Assembly (NCBI RefSeq): GCF_900128985.1
Contig: NZ_FQUC01000008.1
Span: 117,889-181,888 of the forward strand
DNA from: Indolivaga macrotermitis
GTDB lineage: Bacteria > Bacteroidota > Bacteroidia > Bacteroidales > Dysgonomonadaceae
Reading direction: 5' to 3'
DNA length: 64,000 nucleotides
Both the position numbers and the translations under genes were made by a program. Numbering within the stretch: position 1 is the stretch's first letter; the number at the start of each line of letters is the position of its first letter. A model generated the notes under the pieces. The model saw only the letters and a program-made list of their open reading frames with translations. It was not told the origin of the DNA and did no database searches. Below are positions 9,924-18,887 of this stretch, piece after piece.

Positions 9924-10970
9924 TTATTTATTCAGTTTATCTTTCAATTCTTTTATTTCTTTCTCAAGCTGAGCCATCTGGCGGTACATATCCGGTAATT
10001 TAGGGAATACGACACTCGACCTGAAAAAGTCTTTCACCGGAATAGCCGGAGCACCGATTATCTGCGCTCCTTCTTTTATGTTGCTGATTATACCCGACTG
10101 GGCACCGATACTGGCTTTGTTTCCGATAGTTATATGTCCTCCGAAGCCAACCTGACCTCCGATAACACAACTTTCTCCGATCTTGGTAGAGCCCGAAATA
10201 CCCACTTGTGCAGCCATAACAGTATTAGAGCCAATTTCCACATTATGAGCAACCTGAATAAGGTTATCGAGTTTCACGCCTTTCCGTATGATAGTGGCAT
10301 CCATCACCGCCCTGTCTATCGTTGTATTCGCCCCTATCTCTACATCGTCTTCAATTATGACGATACCCATTTGGGGAATCTTCTTATATACACCGTCCTC
10401 AGGTGCAAAACCAAATCCATCCGATCCGATTACTGCTCCTGCATGAATAATACAATTATTACCGATTTCGCATCCGGCATATATCTTCACTCCGGGATAT
10501 AAGATAACGTTTTCTCCGATCTTACAGCCTTCACCGATATATACTTGCGGATATATTTTTGTATTGTTACCAATAGACGAATACCCTCCTATATAGGCAA
10601 AAGCGCCTACATACGTTTTCTCTCCGAGAGTAGCAGTATCGGCAATATAACTCATAGCTTCTATTCCTACTTTCTGAGGTTTAGCCTTTTCGACCATATC
10701 CAGCAAAACAGCTAATGAAGCATAAGCATTCTGTACCCGAACCAATGTTGCATTGACAGGTTTCTCTGCTACGAAATCAGAATTCACCAGAACAATACTA
10801 GCCTCGGTATCGTATATATAATGAGTGTATTTTGGATTAGCAAGAAAAGTAAGAGTTCCCCGCTTTCCTTCCTCTATTTTAGAAAAATTGCTTACAGCGA
10901 CATTTGGATCACCTTCGACGGTTCCTTCCAACACGTGTGCAATTTGCTGAGCAGTAAAAGAAAGTTGCAT
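9924..10970 (-). CDS. lpxD: UDP-3-O-acylglucosamine N-acyltransferase
   Basis: Third lipid A enzyme, adding the N-linked acyl chain. The 348-aa sequence has the N-terminal uridine-binding domain (residues 1-100, with [12 protein letters not shown]), then a long series of hexapeptide repeats with the catalytic region [20 protein letters not shown], and a C-terminal amphipathic helix ([17 protein letters not shown]). It lies 59 bases upstream of lpxC/fabZ on the same strand, so the three lpx genes are probably one operon. Confidence 0.97.
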   Translation of the reverse strand: MQLSFTAQQIAHVLEGTVEGDPNVAVSNFSKIEEGKRGTLTFLANPKYTHYIYDTEASIVLVNSDFVAEKPVNATLVRVQNAYASLAVLLDMVEKAKPQKVGIEAMSYIADTATLGEKTYVGAFAYIGGYSSIGNNTKIYPQVYIGEGCKIGENVILYPGVKIYAGCEIGNNCIIHAGAVIGSDGFGFAPEDGVYKKIPQMGIVIIEDDVEIGANTTIDRAVMDATIIRKGVKLDNLIQVAHNVEIGSNTVMAAQVGISGSTKIGESCVIGGQVGFGGHITIGNKASIGAQSGIISNIKEGAQIIGAPAIPVKDFFRSSVVFPKLPDMYRQMAQLEKEIKELKDKLNK

Positions 10971-11088
10971 ATATAAATATCGGAATATTTAAAGATTTAG
11001 ATTGCGAAATAAGGAATAATTTTTCAATAATGTATATTTTTTAGACGAAATTGTGCTTTAGACCATTAATATAGCCTTTATTGACATT

Positions 11089-12084
11089 TTACAAATTGTA
11101 AATATAAATCGCCACACACAACAATACGAGTAAATAAAAAAGCATAACTTTCCATTTTTCGTGGGCTAAAGATAAAAAGTGAGATAATAGCAATGCCCCA
11201 CTCATTACTGTAATATACAAATTGAGCCCTGAATCATACAGAATAAAAATATAGGAAAGTAAAGAAAATCCAAAACAGACATAGAAAAACAGCATATTTG
11301 CCCTGATCTGTATTTTGTCATGAAATGAATTTGCCTGATAATTGAAAAATAAAAGTAAGCTAAGCAATATTGCCGGAACCAGATAATATAATTCATCCAA
11401 ATCTGACCAATTGAACGATAAATTCAATATAGGGTATAAAGACCGGAAAGGAGCCGCAAACCCATCCAGGTCACCTTGTGCAAGAAAAGCAAAAAAGGCC
11501 AGCCAGTAGATAGACAGCACTCCTAATATTATAGCCACAAAGGATTTAAAAGTAAGACATCTCATCATTCTCAAACCCAGTATAAACAAAGGTAAATACA
11601 TGAGGGTATAGAAAGAAAAAAGACTGCCTACAGCCAGAACAAATCCTATGGAATATGCTTTTCCCGAAGATTTCACATCCTGATATGTACTTAATAGTAT
11701 ATAACCGGACATAGCTACCGATAAGCCTCCTATATATTGTGGCGTCATGGATACAAATGCAGGATGAAGGCTGAATATCAGCATCGTCACTACCGGAACA
11801 ATATAAGTACGTGTACGGATTAATGCATAACGGGCATTAAGCTGATTCAGATAAAATGCCAGCCCGATAGTAAACAGCAAGCTAACTATGGCCGAGACTA
11901 TCTTTTCGGACAATAATATAGAAGCTACCCCATCCCATAAATACCCCCCCCCGGCGTATTGAGGTACATAATCTGCGGATAGTAGTATAAAACCCAAACG
12001 CAAAAGACAAGAAAGTATGATTGAAATAAAAATCAGATTTTTATTTTCAATCATACCTCTTCTGAATGATTTAACTATATCCAT
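11089..12084 (-). CDS. Polytopic membrane protein (DUF6427-like)
   Basis: A 331-aa protein with about ten hydrophobic segments across its length, starting with NLIFISIILSCLLRLGFILLS. I see no soluble domain or catalytic motif. The size, hydropathy and position beside purD resemble a Bacteroidetes family of unknown function (DUF6427; recollection, not a search). It sits 50 bases downstream of purD and 118 upstream of lpxD in the same direction, so it may belong to either unit. Confidence 0.6.
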   Translation of the reverse strand: MDIVKSFRRGMIENKNLIFISIILSCLLRLGFILLSADYVPQYAGGGYLWDGVASILLSEKIVSAIVSLLFTIGLAFYLNQLNARYALIRTRTYIVPVVTMLIFSLHPAFVSMTPQYIGGLSVAMSGYILLSTYQDVKSSGKAYSIGFVLAVGSLFSFYTLMYLPLFILGLRMMRCLTFKSFVAIILGVLSIYWLAFFAFLAQGDLDGFAAPFRSLYPILNLSFNWSDLDELYYLVPAILLSLLLFFNYQANSFHDKIQIRANMLFFYVCFGFSLLSYIFILYDSGLNLYITVMSGALLLSHFLSLAHEKWKVMLFYLLVLLCVAIYIYNL

Positions 12085-12133
12085 TATTTCTTTTTAAAGA
12101 AAATTCTTTCTAACAACAAATAAGACCGGGGTC

Positions 12134-13405
12134 TCATTTCAGATCGTAACCAATATCTTTCCGGTAGTTTTTACCGGCAAACGAGATCAGGCTGGCATTC
12201 TTAAAAGACCGGGCCAATGCCTCGTCTTTAGACTGTCCGTAAGAACTAACGGCCAATACCCGTCCACCATTAGTAACAACAGCTCCGCTGCTGACTGTTG
12301 TTCCTGCATGGAAAACAATGCTGTCTCTCACGTCACTTAATCCTGCTATAGGCTTTCCCTTTTCGTAATCACCGGGATATCCGCCCGAAACCAACATTAC
12401 GGTAGTTGCATACCGTTCGTCGATCTCCAGAAATTTTCTGTTCAGAGATTTATTTGCAACCCCTTCGAGCAAGTCTACAAAGTCCGATTTAATACGGAGC
12501 ATCACCACTTCGGTTTCAGGGTCTCCCATACGGGCATTGTATTCTATTACCATCGGCTCATTGCCTACCGAAATGAGTCCTATAAATATAAATCCTTTAT
12601 AATCGATATTATCTTTCTTCAGCCCTTCTACTGTAGGAATGATAATCCTGTCTTCAACCTTTTCCATAAATTCAGTATCAGCAAATGAAACGGGAGATAC
12701 AGCACCCATTCCTCCGGTATTAGAACCGGTATCGCCTTCACCTATCCGCTTATAATCTTTTGCGACAGGAAGTATCTTATACGAATCTCCGTCAGTCATT
12801 ACGAATACCGAACATTCGATCCCCGACAGAAACTCTTCAATCACAACACGGGCTCCGGCATCACCAAAACGTCCATCGAACATCGCTTTCAATTCCGTTT
12901 TAGCTAAATCCAGATCATCAACTATGACCACACCTTTACCGGCAGCCAATCCATCGGCCTTTAAGACATAAGGATGAGACAACTCCTCAAGGAAACGACA
13001 TGCATCATCCAGCTCTTTAGCCGAAAAGCTTTTATACCGGGCAGTAGGAATATTGTGCCTTATCATAAACTGCTTCGCAAAATCCTTACTCCCTTCAAGT
13101 TGCGCGCCTTCCATCGAAGGGCCTATTACCGGAATATGTGTGGTTTGGGGGTCTTGGATAAAACTATCATATACACCCTTCACCAAAGGATCTTCAGGCC
13201 CTACCACAACCATATCGATCTTCTTCTCCAAAGCGAATCTTTTTATTGCAGGAAAATCTGTTGCAGCAATATTCACATTTTCTGCAATCAATCCGGTTCC
13301 GGCATTACCGGGTGCAACGAAAAGGTTTTTCACTTTTACGCTTTGCTTTATTTTCCAAGCCAAGGCATGTTCTCGGCCGCCGTTTCCTAATAATAAAATA
13401 TTCAT
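12134..13405 (-). CDS. purD: Phosphoribosylamine-glycine ligase (GARS)
   Basis: Second step of de novo purine synthesis, an ATP-grasp enzyme joining glycine to phosphoribosylamine. The 423-aa protein begins [18 protein letters not shown]. It has the ATP-grasp segments [20 protein letters not shown] and [15 protein letters not shown], and the conserved [12 protein letters not shown] and [15 protein letters not shown]. The length is standard. Confidence 0.97.
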   Translation of the reverse strand: MNILLLGNGGREHALAWKIKQSVKVKNLFVAPGNAGTGLIAENVNIAATDFPAIKRFALEKKIDMVVVGPEDPLVKGVYDSFIQDPQTTHIPVIGPSMEGAQLEGSKDFAKQFMIRHNIPTARYKSFSAKELDDACRFLEELSHPYVLKADGLAAGKGVVIVDDLDLAKTELKAMFDGRFGDAGARVVIEEFLSGIECSVFVMTDGDSYKILPVAKDYKRIGEGDTGSNTGGMGAVSPVSFADTEFMEKVEDRIIIPTVEGLKKDNIDYKGFIFIGLISVGNEPMVIEYNARMGDPETEVVMLRIKSDFVDLLEGVANKSLNRKFLEIDERYATTVMLVSGGYPGDYEKGKPIAGLSDVRDSIVFHAGTTVSSGAVVTNGGRVLAVSSYGQSKDEALARSFKNASLISFAGKNYRKDIGYDLK

Positions 13406-13489
13406 AGGGCAATTGGGTTACAGGTTAAGCCTGTAAAGTTAATAATCTTCATTGTTTTAAAACGCTTCCTCCACAGAGAAATCGCATAT

Positions 13490-13526
13490 AAAAAAAACAG
13501 CCTTCCTCATCATAACGGAAAGCTGT
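13490..13526 (-). terminator. Terminator of prmA
   Basis: Read on the minus strand, ACAGC and TTCC pair with GGAA and GCTGT around a one-base mismatch and a ten-base loop, followed by eight T residues. It lies 25 bases after the prmA stop, so prmA and purD are separate transcripts unless there is read-through. Confidence 0.75.
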
Positions 13527-13550
13527 AATATTTTCACATAGTTGCTACGA

Positions 13551-14393
13551 TCAATTCTTCGTAAATTTAACAGCAACCCAATTGTTCTTTTCTTTAAAAT
13601 GGTCGAATGAAAGGCCGTATTTTTCGGACTCTGCCTGTATTACGGGAATGTCTTCGATATAAAAACCACTCATATACAACTCACCTCCACTATTCAGCAC
13701 AGATACATATGCATGGATATCATTTAACAAGATATTACGGTTGATATTCGCTAATATAACATCAAAGGTTTCGTTCGCACTCAACAGTTCAGCACCACCG
13801 ATTTTCAATTCGATATTCGAAATCTTATTGAGGCTTAGGTTTTCTTTCGCATTATCATAAGCCCACTCATCAATATCTATCGCCGTGATAGGATCTGCTC
13901 CCCTCATGGAAGCCAATATAGCCAAAATAGCTGTACCGCATCCCATATCCAGCAACGATTTTCCCGAGAAATCGGCATTCAGTATTTCGCGGATCATCAA
14001 CTCTGTAGTCTGGTGATGTCCTGTACCAAAAGCCATTTTCGGATCGATATATATATTGTATTCGAAAGTCGCAGGCACATTATGGAATGTACTTTGTATG
14101 ATACACCTGTCATCGATAATCAACGGCTGAAAATAATTCTTTTCCCACTCTTCATTCCAGTTTTTATCTTCCACTTCGTGCACCCGGTAATCAAAAGCCG
14201 CTTCCAACGGAAAATCCGACAGCAAACTATCCAAAGCTTCTTTATCGAACAGTTGTTTCTGAATATAGCCTTTTACTCCGGTATCGGTATCGACAAAACT
14301 TTCGAATCCTATTTCGCCCAAAGTCGCGGAAAGTACTTCCGATATGGTCTCGTTATTGGGAGTACAAACAATATCTACTTCAATGTAATTCAT
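13551..14393 (-). CDS. prmA: Ribosomal protein L11 methyltransferase
   Basis: A 280-aa SAM-dependent methyltransferase that trimethylates ribosomal protein L11. The N-terminal substrate domain is followed by KMAFGTGHHQTTELM, the PrmA-specific segment. SAM motif I is LLDMGCGTAILAILA, ITAIDIDEWAYDNAKEN follows, and VILANINRNILL is the NPPY-like motif IV. It is a monocistronic unit with its own terminator. Confidence 0.93.
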   Translation of the reverse strand: MNYIEVDIVCTPNNETISEVLSATLGEIGFESFVDTDTGVKGYIQKQLFDKEALDSLLSDFPLEAAFDYRVHEVEDKNWNEEWEKNYFQPLIIDDRCIIQSTFHNVPATFEYNIYIDPKMAFGTGHHQTTELMIREILNADFSGKSLLDMGCGTAILAILASMRGADPITAIDIDEWAYDNAKENLSLNKISNIELKIGGAELLSANETFDVILANINRNILLNDIHAYVSVLNSGGELYMSGFYIEDIPVIQAESEKYGLSFDHFKEKNNWVAVKFTKN

Positions 14394-14757
14394 CTAAATA
14401 TTATAATTTATCGAGCAAAAGTACACTTTTTAACTTCATTTTCGACTATTCTCACAGGTTTTCACATTTTAGTCTATAACTGTTTGCTTTTTTTTCTTAA
14501 CTTTCACATCTTAATTTTGTTATATATTAAGAATACAAATATAAAACATAAAGAAACAGGTTTTTATACATTTTTTAACCCGGTAGAATATGCAACAAAG
14601 CAACAATTGCATAGTTTTTGCATCTCTATAATAAAGAGATTAGTGACATTAAAGTTTTTTAGTTTATTTAAGATTAAACCTTTAATCACTATTTACAGTC
14701 TAAATAATAAGTATAAAAAAGCACTATTCAATCAACATAAGGAGAGGAGATAAAACA
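14394..14757. other. Divergent intergenic region, prmA / 14758 gene
   Basis: 364 bases, strongly AT-rich, between divergent genes. A candidate -7 box for prmA (TACTTTTG on the minus strand, 14416-14423) and one for the rightward gene (TAATTTTG, 14512-14519) fit TAnnTTTG, but neither has a well-spaced TTTG. A strong purine-rich ribosome site (AAGGAGAGGAG, 14739-14749) precedes the ATG at 14758, which is unusual in this phylum. An open frame runs across the region from inside prmA, but it looks like chance. Confidence 0.5.
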
Positions 14758-16107
14758 ATGAAGAAAAGTAAAGTACTAATATTAACTGCATTATTGCCAC
14801 TGGTGAGTTTTGCTCAAGGCCGGAATGATGACATATACGGATCGTCTCCCCAAAAAGAAACAACCAAAACTCAGAAAGTAGCACCTGCCAGCTCGAATAC
14901 AAACAGATATTCGAACGAAGTTATCGTGCCCAATAATAGCAATAGCGGCATGGATATCTACACCAACGGTAACGTAAATGTAGATGTGGATGCCTACAAC
15001 CGTAGAGGCGGAGACGTAAATGTATATAACACCACGAATGACACGTTGGCATATACCGACGATGAAGCCGAATACGAATACACCGACCGTATTGTAAAAT
15101 ATCACAATCCGGCAAACAGCGTTACTATCACAAGCGATAATGATATTAATGTATATGTTGTAGACGACCTGTACAGCGATTATTATTATTCACGAGGATG
15201 GAACACCAGCTATCGCTTCGGTTGGGGCGGATGGTATGGTGGATGGTACGATCCATGGTATTGGGACTCATGGTACTACCCCGGATACTACTCTTGGTAC
15301 AGCAGACCCTACTGGGGCTGGGGTGGCGGATGGTATGCCGGCTGGAATTGGGGCTGGGGCGGAGGCTGGGGTTGGTCCGGCGGATGGTACGACCCATGGT
15401 ATTCACGCCCTGTGTACTACGGAAACAACTACTATCACGGAAGATCGAGCAACAACAGGTACTCGAGACCCAGCAACGGCAGATACTCTGCGTCTTCTAA
15501 CAGAGGAACATACAATAGTGGCAGAACATCTAACAGCCGCTACAACTCGACTGCGTCACGTACAGCAAGCGGACGTACAACCAACGGACGTTACAGCAGC
15601 AGCAATGTGCGGTCGACCAGCCGTTACAGTACAGACCGGACATCAACCGGAAGATACAGTAACAATAATGGTACAACTACCGGACGTACATCTTCGACAA
15701 GAGAATCCGGCATAAGTACAAGACCAACGTATAATACCAGCGGTCGTACATCTTCGACCACAGGACGTACACAAGTAAACCGCAATGCAACATACGATGC
15801 TAACACCGGACGTATTACTACAAACGGACGTACTTCTTCGACTTCGGGAACAAGAAGTTCGGGCACACCGACAAACAGTAGTACAAGATCATCCAGCAGA
15901 ACATACAATAGCGGAAGTTCTTCATCAAGCTCAAGCAACGTGAACCGTTCTTCCAGCACCAGATCGTATGATTCAGGCAGATCATCGTCTTACAGCAGCG
16001 GACGTTCATCATCCGGCAGTAGTTCTTCTTACGGCGGTGGCGGCAGCAGCAGTAGATCATCCTCAGGCGGAGGAGGCGGTGGCAGCCGTAGCAGCAGCCG
16101 CAGATAA
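14758..16107 (+). CDS. Low-complexity secreted protein (Trp/Gly/Tyr then Ser/Arg/Thr rich)
   Basis: A 449-aa protein with a signal peptide (MKKSKVLILTALLPLVSFAQ). Residues about 60-140 are acidic and Asn/Val-rich. Residues about 148-227 are almost wholly Trp, Gly, Tyr, Pro and Asp (for example GWGGGWYAGWNWGWGGGW). Residues about 229-449 are Ser, Arg, Thr, Gly and Asn with loose repeats of GRTSSTxxR type, ending SRSSSRR. No enzymatic domain is visible. It is likely extracytoplasmic and disordered or adhesive. The strong ribosome site suggests high expression. The coding reality is supported by the signal peptide, the full-length frame and a terminator right after it. The function is unknown. 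Confidence 0.75.
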   Translation: MKKSKVLILTALLPLVSFAQGRNDDIYGSSPQKETTKTQKVAPASSNTNRYSNEVIVPNNSNSGMDIYTNGNVNVDVDAYNRRGGDVNVYNTTNDTLAYTDDEAEYEYTDRIVKYHNPANSVTITSDNDINVYVVDDLYSDYYYSRGWNTSYRFGWGGWYGGWYDPWYWDSWYYPGYYSWYSRPYWGWGGGWYAGWNWGWGGGWGWSGGWYDPWYSRPVYYGNNYYHGRSSNNRYSRPSNGRYSASSNRGTYNSGRTSNSRYNSTASRTASGRTTNGRYSSSNVRSTSRYSTDRTSTGRYSNNNGTTTGRTSSTRESGISTRPTYNTSGRTSSTTGRTQVNRNATYDANTGRITTNGRTSSTSGTRSSGTPTNSSTRSSSRTYNSGSSSSSSSNVNRSSSTRSYDSGRSSSYSSGRSSSGSSSSYGGGGSSSRSSSGGGGGGSRSSSRR

Positions 16108-16127
16108 AACCCAGCTAAAGTATACGG

Positions 16128-16166
16128 AAGTTGCTTTGTAGACTTTATAAAGCAACTTTCCTTTTT
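16128..16166 (+). terminator. Terminator after the 14758 gene
   Basis: AAGTTGCTTT (16128-16137) and AAAGCAACTT (16149-16158) form a ten-base stem followed by a T-rich run, 20 bases after the stop codon. Confidence 0.7.
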
Positions 16167-16218
16167 AATAAAAAGGTCAGTCCTTATAAATACTTACCAT
16201 ACTTTTATAATAGACAAT

Positions 16219-17742
16219 ATGAAACGAATTTTTACCCTAGCATTAGTTTTCTCATCCGTAGTTGCCGGCGCATTTGCCCAAGGCGAGCTGGATGCATTTA
16301 ACCTATCATATAACGATTTGAAAGGAACAGCCCGTTCGATCGGGATGGGGGGAGCTATGGGGGCTCTCGGTGGAGACATTTCTGCCATAAGCATTAACCC
16401 TGCCGGTATAGGTGTATACAAATCATCGGAAGTAGTAACTACACTTAACTTCACCAATAATTCGACTAAAACTAATTTGACAGGTACTTCTGTAGATGAA
16501 AGTAAATTCAAATTCAGTTTCGATAACTTGGCTTTCGTTGGGGTAGTTCCTATCAACAGCGATGTTGTACCTTTGATTAACTTCGGTTTTTCATATAACC
16601 GTCTTAAATCGTTCGACCGTAAAATTTCTATGCAGGGCGACTATGTAGGGGCATCAATGACCGATTACATTGCCGACCTTGCGAATAACGCCAATGTTCC
16701 TGCTTCGGACTTAGCTTTAGCATCTAAACCTTTCAGATATTCTGACCTGTGGATGCCGGCTCTTGGTTATAACTCGGGAATCATTACGGGCTCTCAGAAT
16801 AACTACCAATCAATATTGGCAGGAAAATCGGATCCCAGCCTTGATAACAATCTGAATATTCGCGAAAAAGGATCTGTCGACACCTATGATTTCAATGTAG
16901 GTACAACCTTTGCTGATGTGTTGAGCGCCGGTATTACTGTTTCGGTAACCGACATCAACTATCATATGACATCGACTTACAGTGAAAACATGTATAGTGG
17001 AGATACTCATTTAGGTGAATATTTTCTGGACAACTACCTCAAGACCGAAGGTACAGGATGGCAGGTAAAAGCAGGACTTATCTTTAAACCTGTAAAAGAA
17101 TTACGCATCGGCGTAGCTTACCACTCTCCAACATGGTACGAAATGACAGACTATTATTCTGCAGCTATGGAAAGTACTATATCTGATACTTATATCGACA
17201 CATGGAATGAAGTTGGCAACACCAATACCGACTATAAATTCCGTACTCCGGACAAATGGGTATTCAGTTTAGCAGGGGTTATCGGCAGATACGCTACTAT
17301 CAGTGCCGATTATGAGTTGACCGGTTACGGCAGAATGCACCTTGCCGACAGAAATGGTAATGCATATTCTAATGAAAACGGATTCATTAAAGAAGACTTC
17401 AAAAACTCCTCTACCATAAGAGTTGGAGCTGAAGTACTTTTCACTCCTGAATTCTCGGGACGTATCGGTTACATGTGGCAACAAAGCCCATACGAGAAAG
17501 AAGTGAAAGACGGAAATATCGTTCCTGTAACAGCAGGTACTGTAACTCACTACACTCTTGTAGGCGATGCTAACTACTTTACATGGGGATTGGGATACCA
17601 GTTTACAAGAAATTTCTATACTGATATCGCTTTCGTTATCAAGAACAGAAAAGATAACATATATAGCTTCGAGGATTCGGACAGAGGTTCGTTGAAAACC
17701 AGCGAATTTACAGGTCTGCTAACTTTAGGCTGCCGTTTCTGA
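16219..17742 (+). CDS. Outer-membrane beta-barrel, OmpP1/FadL-like
   Basis: A 507-aa protein with a signal peptide (MKRIFTLALVFSSVVAGAFAQ). The N-terminal segment, with ARSIGMGGAMGALGGD and AISINPAGIGVYKSSE, is typical of the OmpP1/FadL/TodX transporter family. Many alternating amphipathic strands follow, and it ends in a barrel-type aromatic terminus (LLTLGCRF). Such proteins admit hydrophobic molecules through the outer membrane. Bacteroidetes members are often labelled hemin receptor without proof. The substrate is unknown. It has its own strong terminator. Confidence 0.85.
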   Translation: MKRIFTLALVFSSVVAGAFAQGELDAFNLSYNDLKGTARSIGMGGAMGALGGDISAISINPAGIGVYKSSEVVTTLNFTNNSTKTNLTGTSVDESKFKFSFDNLAFVGVVPINSDVVPLINFGFSYNRLKSFDRKISMQGDYVGASMTDYIADLANNANVPASDLALASKPFRYSDLWMPALGYNSGIITGSQNNYQSILAGKSDPSLDNNLNIREKGSVDTYDFNVGTTFADVLSAGITVSVTDINYHMTSTYSENMYSGDTHLGEYFLDNYLKTEGTGWQVKAGLIFKPVKELRIGVAYHSPTWYEMTDYYSAAMESTISDTYIDTWNEVGNTNTDYKFRTPDKWVFSLAGVIGRYATISADYELTGYGRMHLADRNGNAYSNENGFIKEDFKNSSTIRVGAEVLFTPEFSGRIGYMWQQSPYEKEVKDGNIVPVTAGTVTHYTLVGDANYFTWGLGYQFTRNFYTDIAFVIKNRKDNIYSFEDSDRGSLKTSEFTGLLTLGCRF

Positions 17743-17768
17743 TAACTAGCAAATAGTAAGTTTATAAT

Positions 17769-17817
17769 AAGAAAGCTGTACTAAATCCTTCGGGATAGTA
17801 CAGCTTTCTTGTTTTTT
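17769..17817 (+). terminator. Strong terminator after the barrel gene
   Basis: A perfect 15-base stem, AAGAAAGCTGTACTA (17769-17783) with TAGTACAGCTTTCTT (17796-17810), closes a 12-base loop that can itself pair (TCC/GGA). A GTTTTTT tail follows. Confidence 0.85.
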
Positions 17818-17965
17818 CAAGATTATTCCACTTGCTTTTTATACCTTTGCCTATTCATTTCAGGTCTCAGTCTGATTTATTGTTTGCTGACTAAACAACA
17901 ATAAATTAGTTATAATTCCGAAATAGATTATTAATTATTTACAGTTACTTATATATTAAACTATC

Positions 17966-18784
17966 ATGTCAACTTACACAGAAGATAATCGTAAAGTAAC
18001 CACACACCGGCTACTGGAAATGAAACAACGGGGCGAAAAGATATCGATGCTTACATCATATGATTTTTCTATGGCCTCAATCGTAGATCAAGCCGGAATG
18101 GATGTAGTTCTGGTGGGAGACTCGGCCTCTAATGTGATGGCGGGGAATATGACAACCTTACCTATGACATTAGATCAAATGATTTATCACGGACGCTCGG
18201 TTGTAAATGGAGTAAAACGGGCTTTAGTCGCAGTGGATATGCCGTTTGGTACCTGCTCCGGAAATCCGACACAATCACTGGAATCAGCCATTCGCATAAT
18301 GAAAGAAACAGGCGCAGATGCACTGAAAATAGAAGGTGGCAAGGAAATTATAGAAGACATTAAGAAAATTATCGACGCAGGTATCCCTGTTATGGGTCAC
18401 CTCGGACTAATGCCACAATCGATAAATAAGTACGGCACATATGCAGTCAGAGCTAAGGATGAAGACGAAGCCCAAAAACTTCTTGACGATGTTAAACTTC
18501 TCGAAGCTGTCGGTTGTTTTGGTATAGTACTGGAGAAAATACCCGCAAAATTAGCAGGACAGGCAGCCAAAGCCGTTAATATACCTATTATAGGTATCGG
18601 AGCCGGAGGCGAAGTAGACGGGCAGGTACTCGTTATACACGATATGCTGGGAATAAATAAGGGATTCTCCCCTAAATTCCTTCGCCGTTATGCCGATCTT
18701 CATACAGTAATGACAGAAGCCGTTCAGAATTACATCAAGGATGTAAAAACAAGCGACTTCCCCAATGAAAAAGAAAGTTATTAA
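17966..18784 (+). CDS. panB: 3-methyl-2-oxobutanoate hydroxymethyltransferase
   Basis: First committed enzyme of pantothenate (coenzyme A) synthesis, transferring a hydroxymethyl group from methylene-tetrahydrofolate to ketoisovalerate. The 272-aa TIM barrel shows [31 protein letters not shown] (metal-binding Asp), DALKIEGG and [15 protein letters not shown]. The length is normal. A possible -7 box, TACCTTTG, lies at 17842-17849. Confidence 0.96.
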   Translation: MSTYTEDNRKVTTHRLLEMKQRGEKISMLTSYDFSMASIVDQAGMDVVLVGDSASNVMAGNMTTLPMTLDQMIYHGRSVVNGVKRALVAVDMPFGTCSGNPTQSLESAIRIMKETGADALKIEGGKEIIEDIKKIIDAGIPVMGHLGLMPQSINKYGTYAVRAKDEDEAQKLLDDVKLLEAVGCFGIVLEKIPAKLAGQAAKAVNIPIIGIGAGGEVDGQVLVIHDMLGINKGFSPKFLRRYADLHTVMTEAVQNYIKDVKTSDFPNEKESY

Positions 18785-18887
18785 GGTCTCAGGCCTTTTT
18801 ATTATCTTGGTAAATACGAGAGTAATAACCAGTTAAATTCCAAAGACAACGTATCATTAAATATTTGCTGTTACTTTAAACAAAGAG

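Noticed and set aside
14013..14753. 246-aa plus-strand frame over prmA's start and the following gap
   Set aside because: Half of it is the complement of prmA and the rest is AT-rich non-coding sequence; it has no signal or domain pattern.
15236..15715. 159-aa Thr/Gly/Asp-rich frame inside the low-complexity gene
   Set aside because: Shifted reading of a repetitive coding region; the signal peptide, ribosome site and terminator support the 14758 frame instead.
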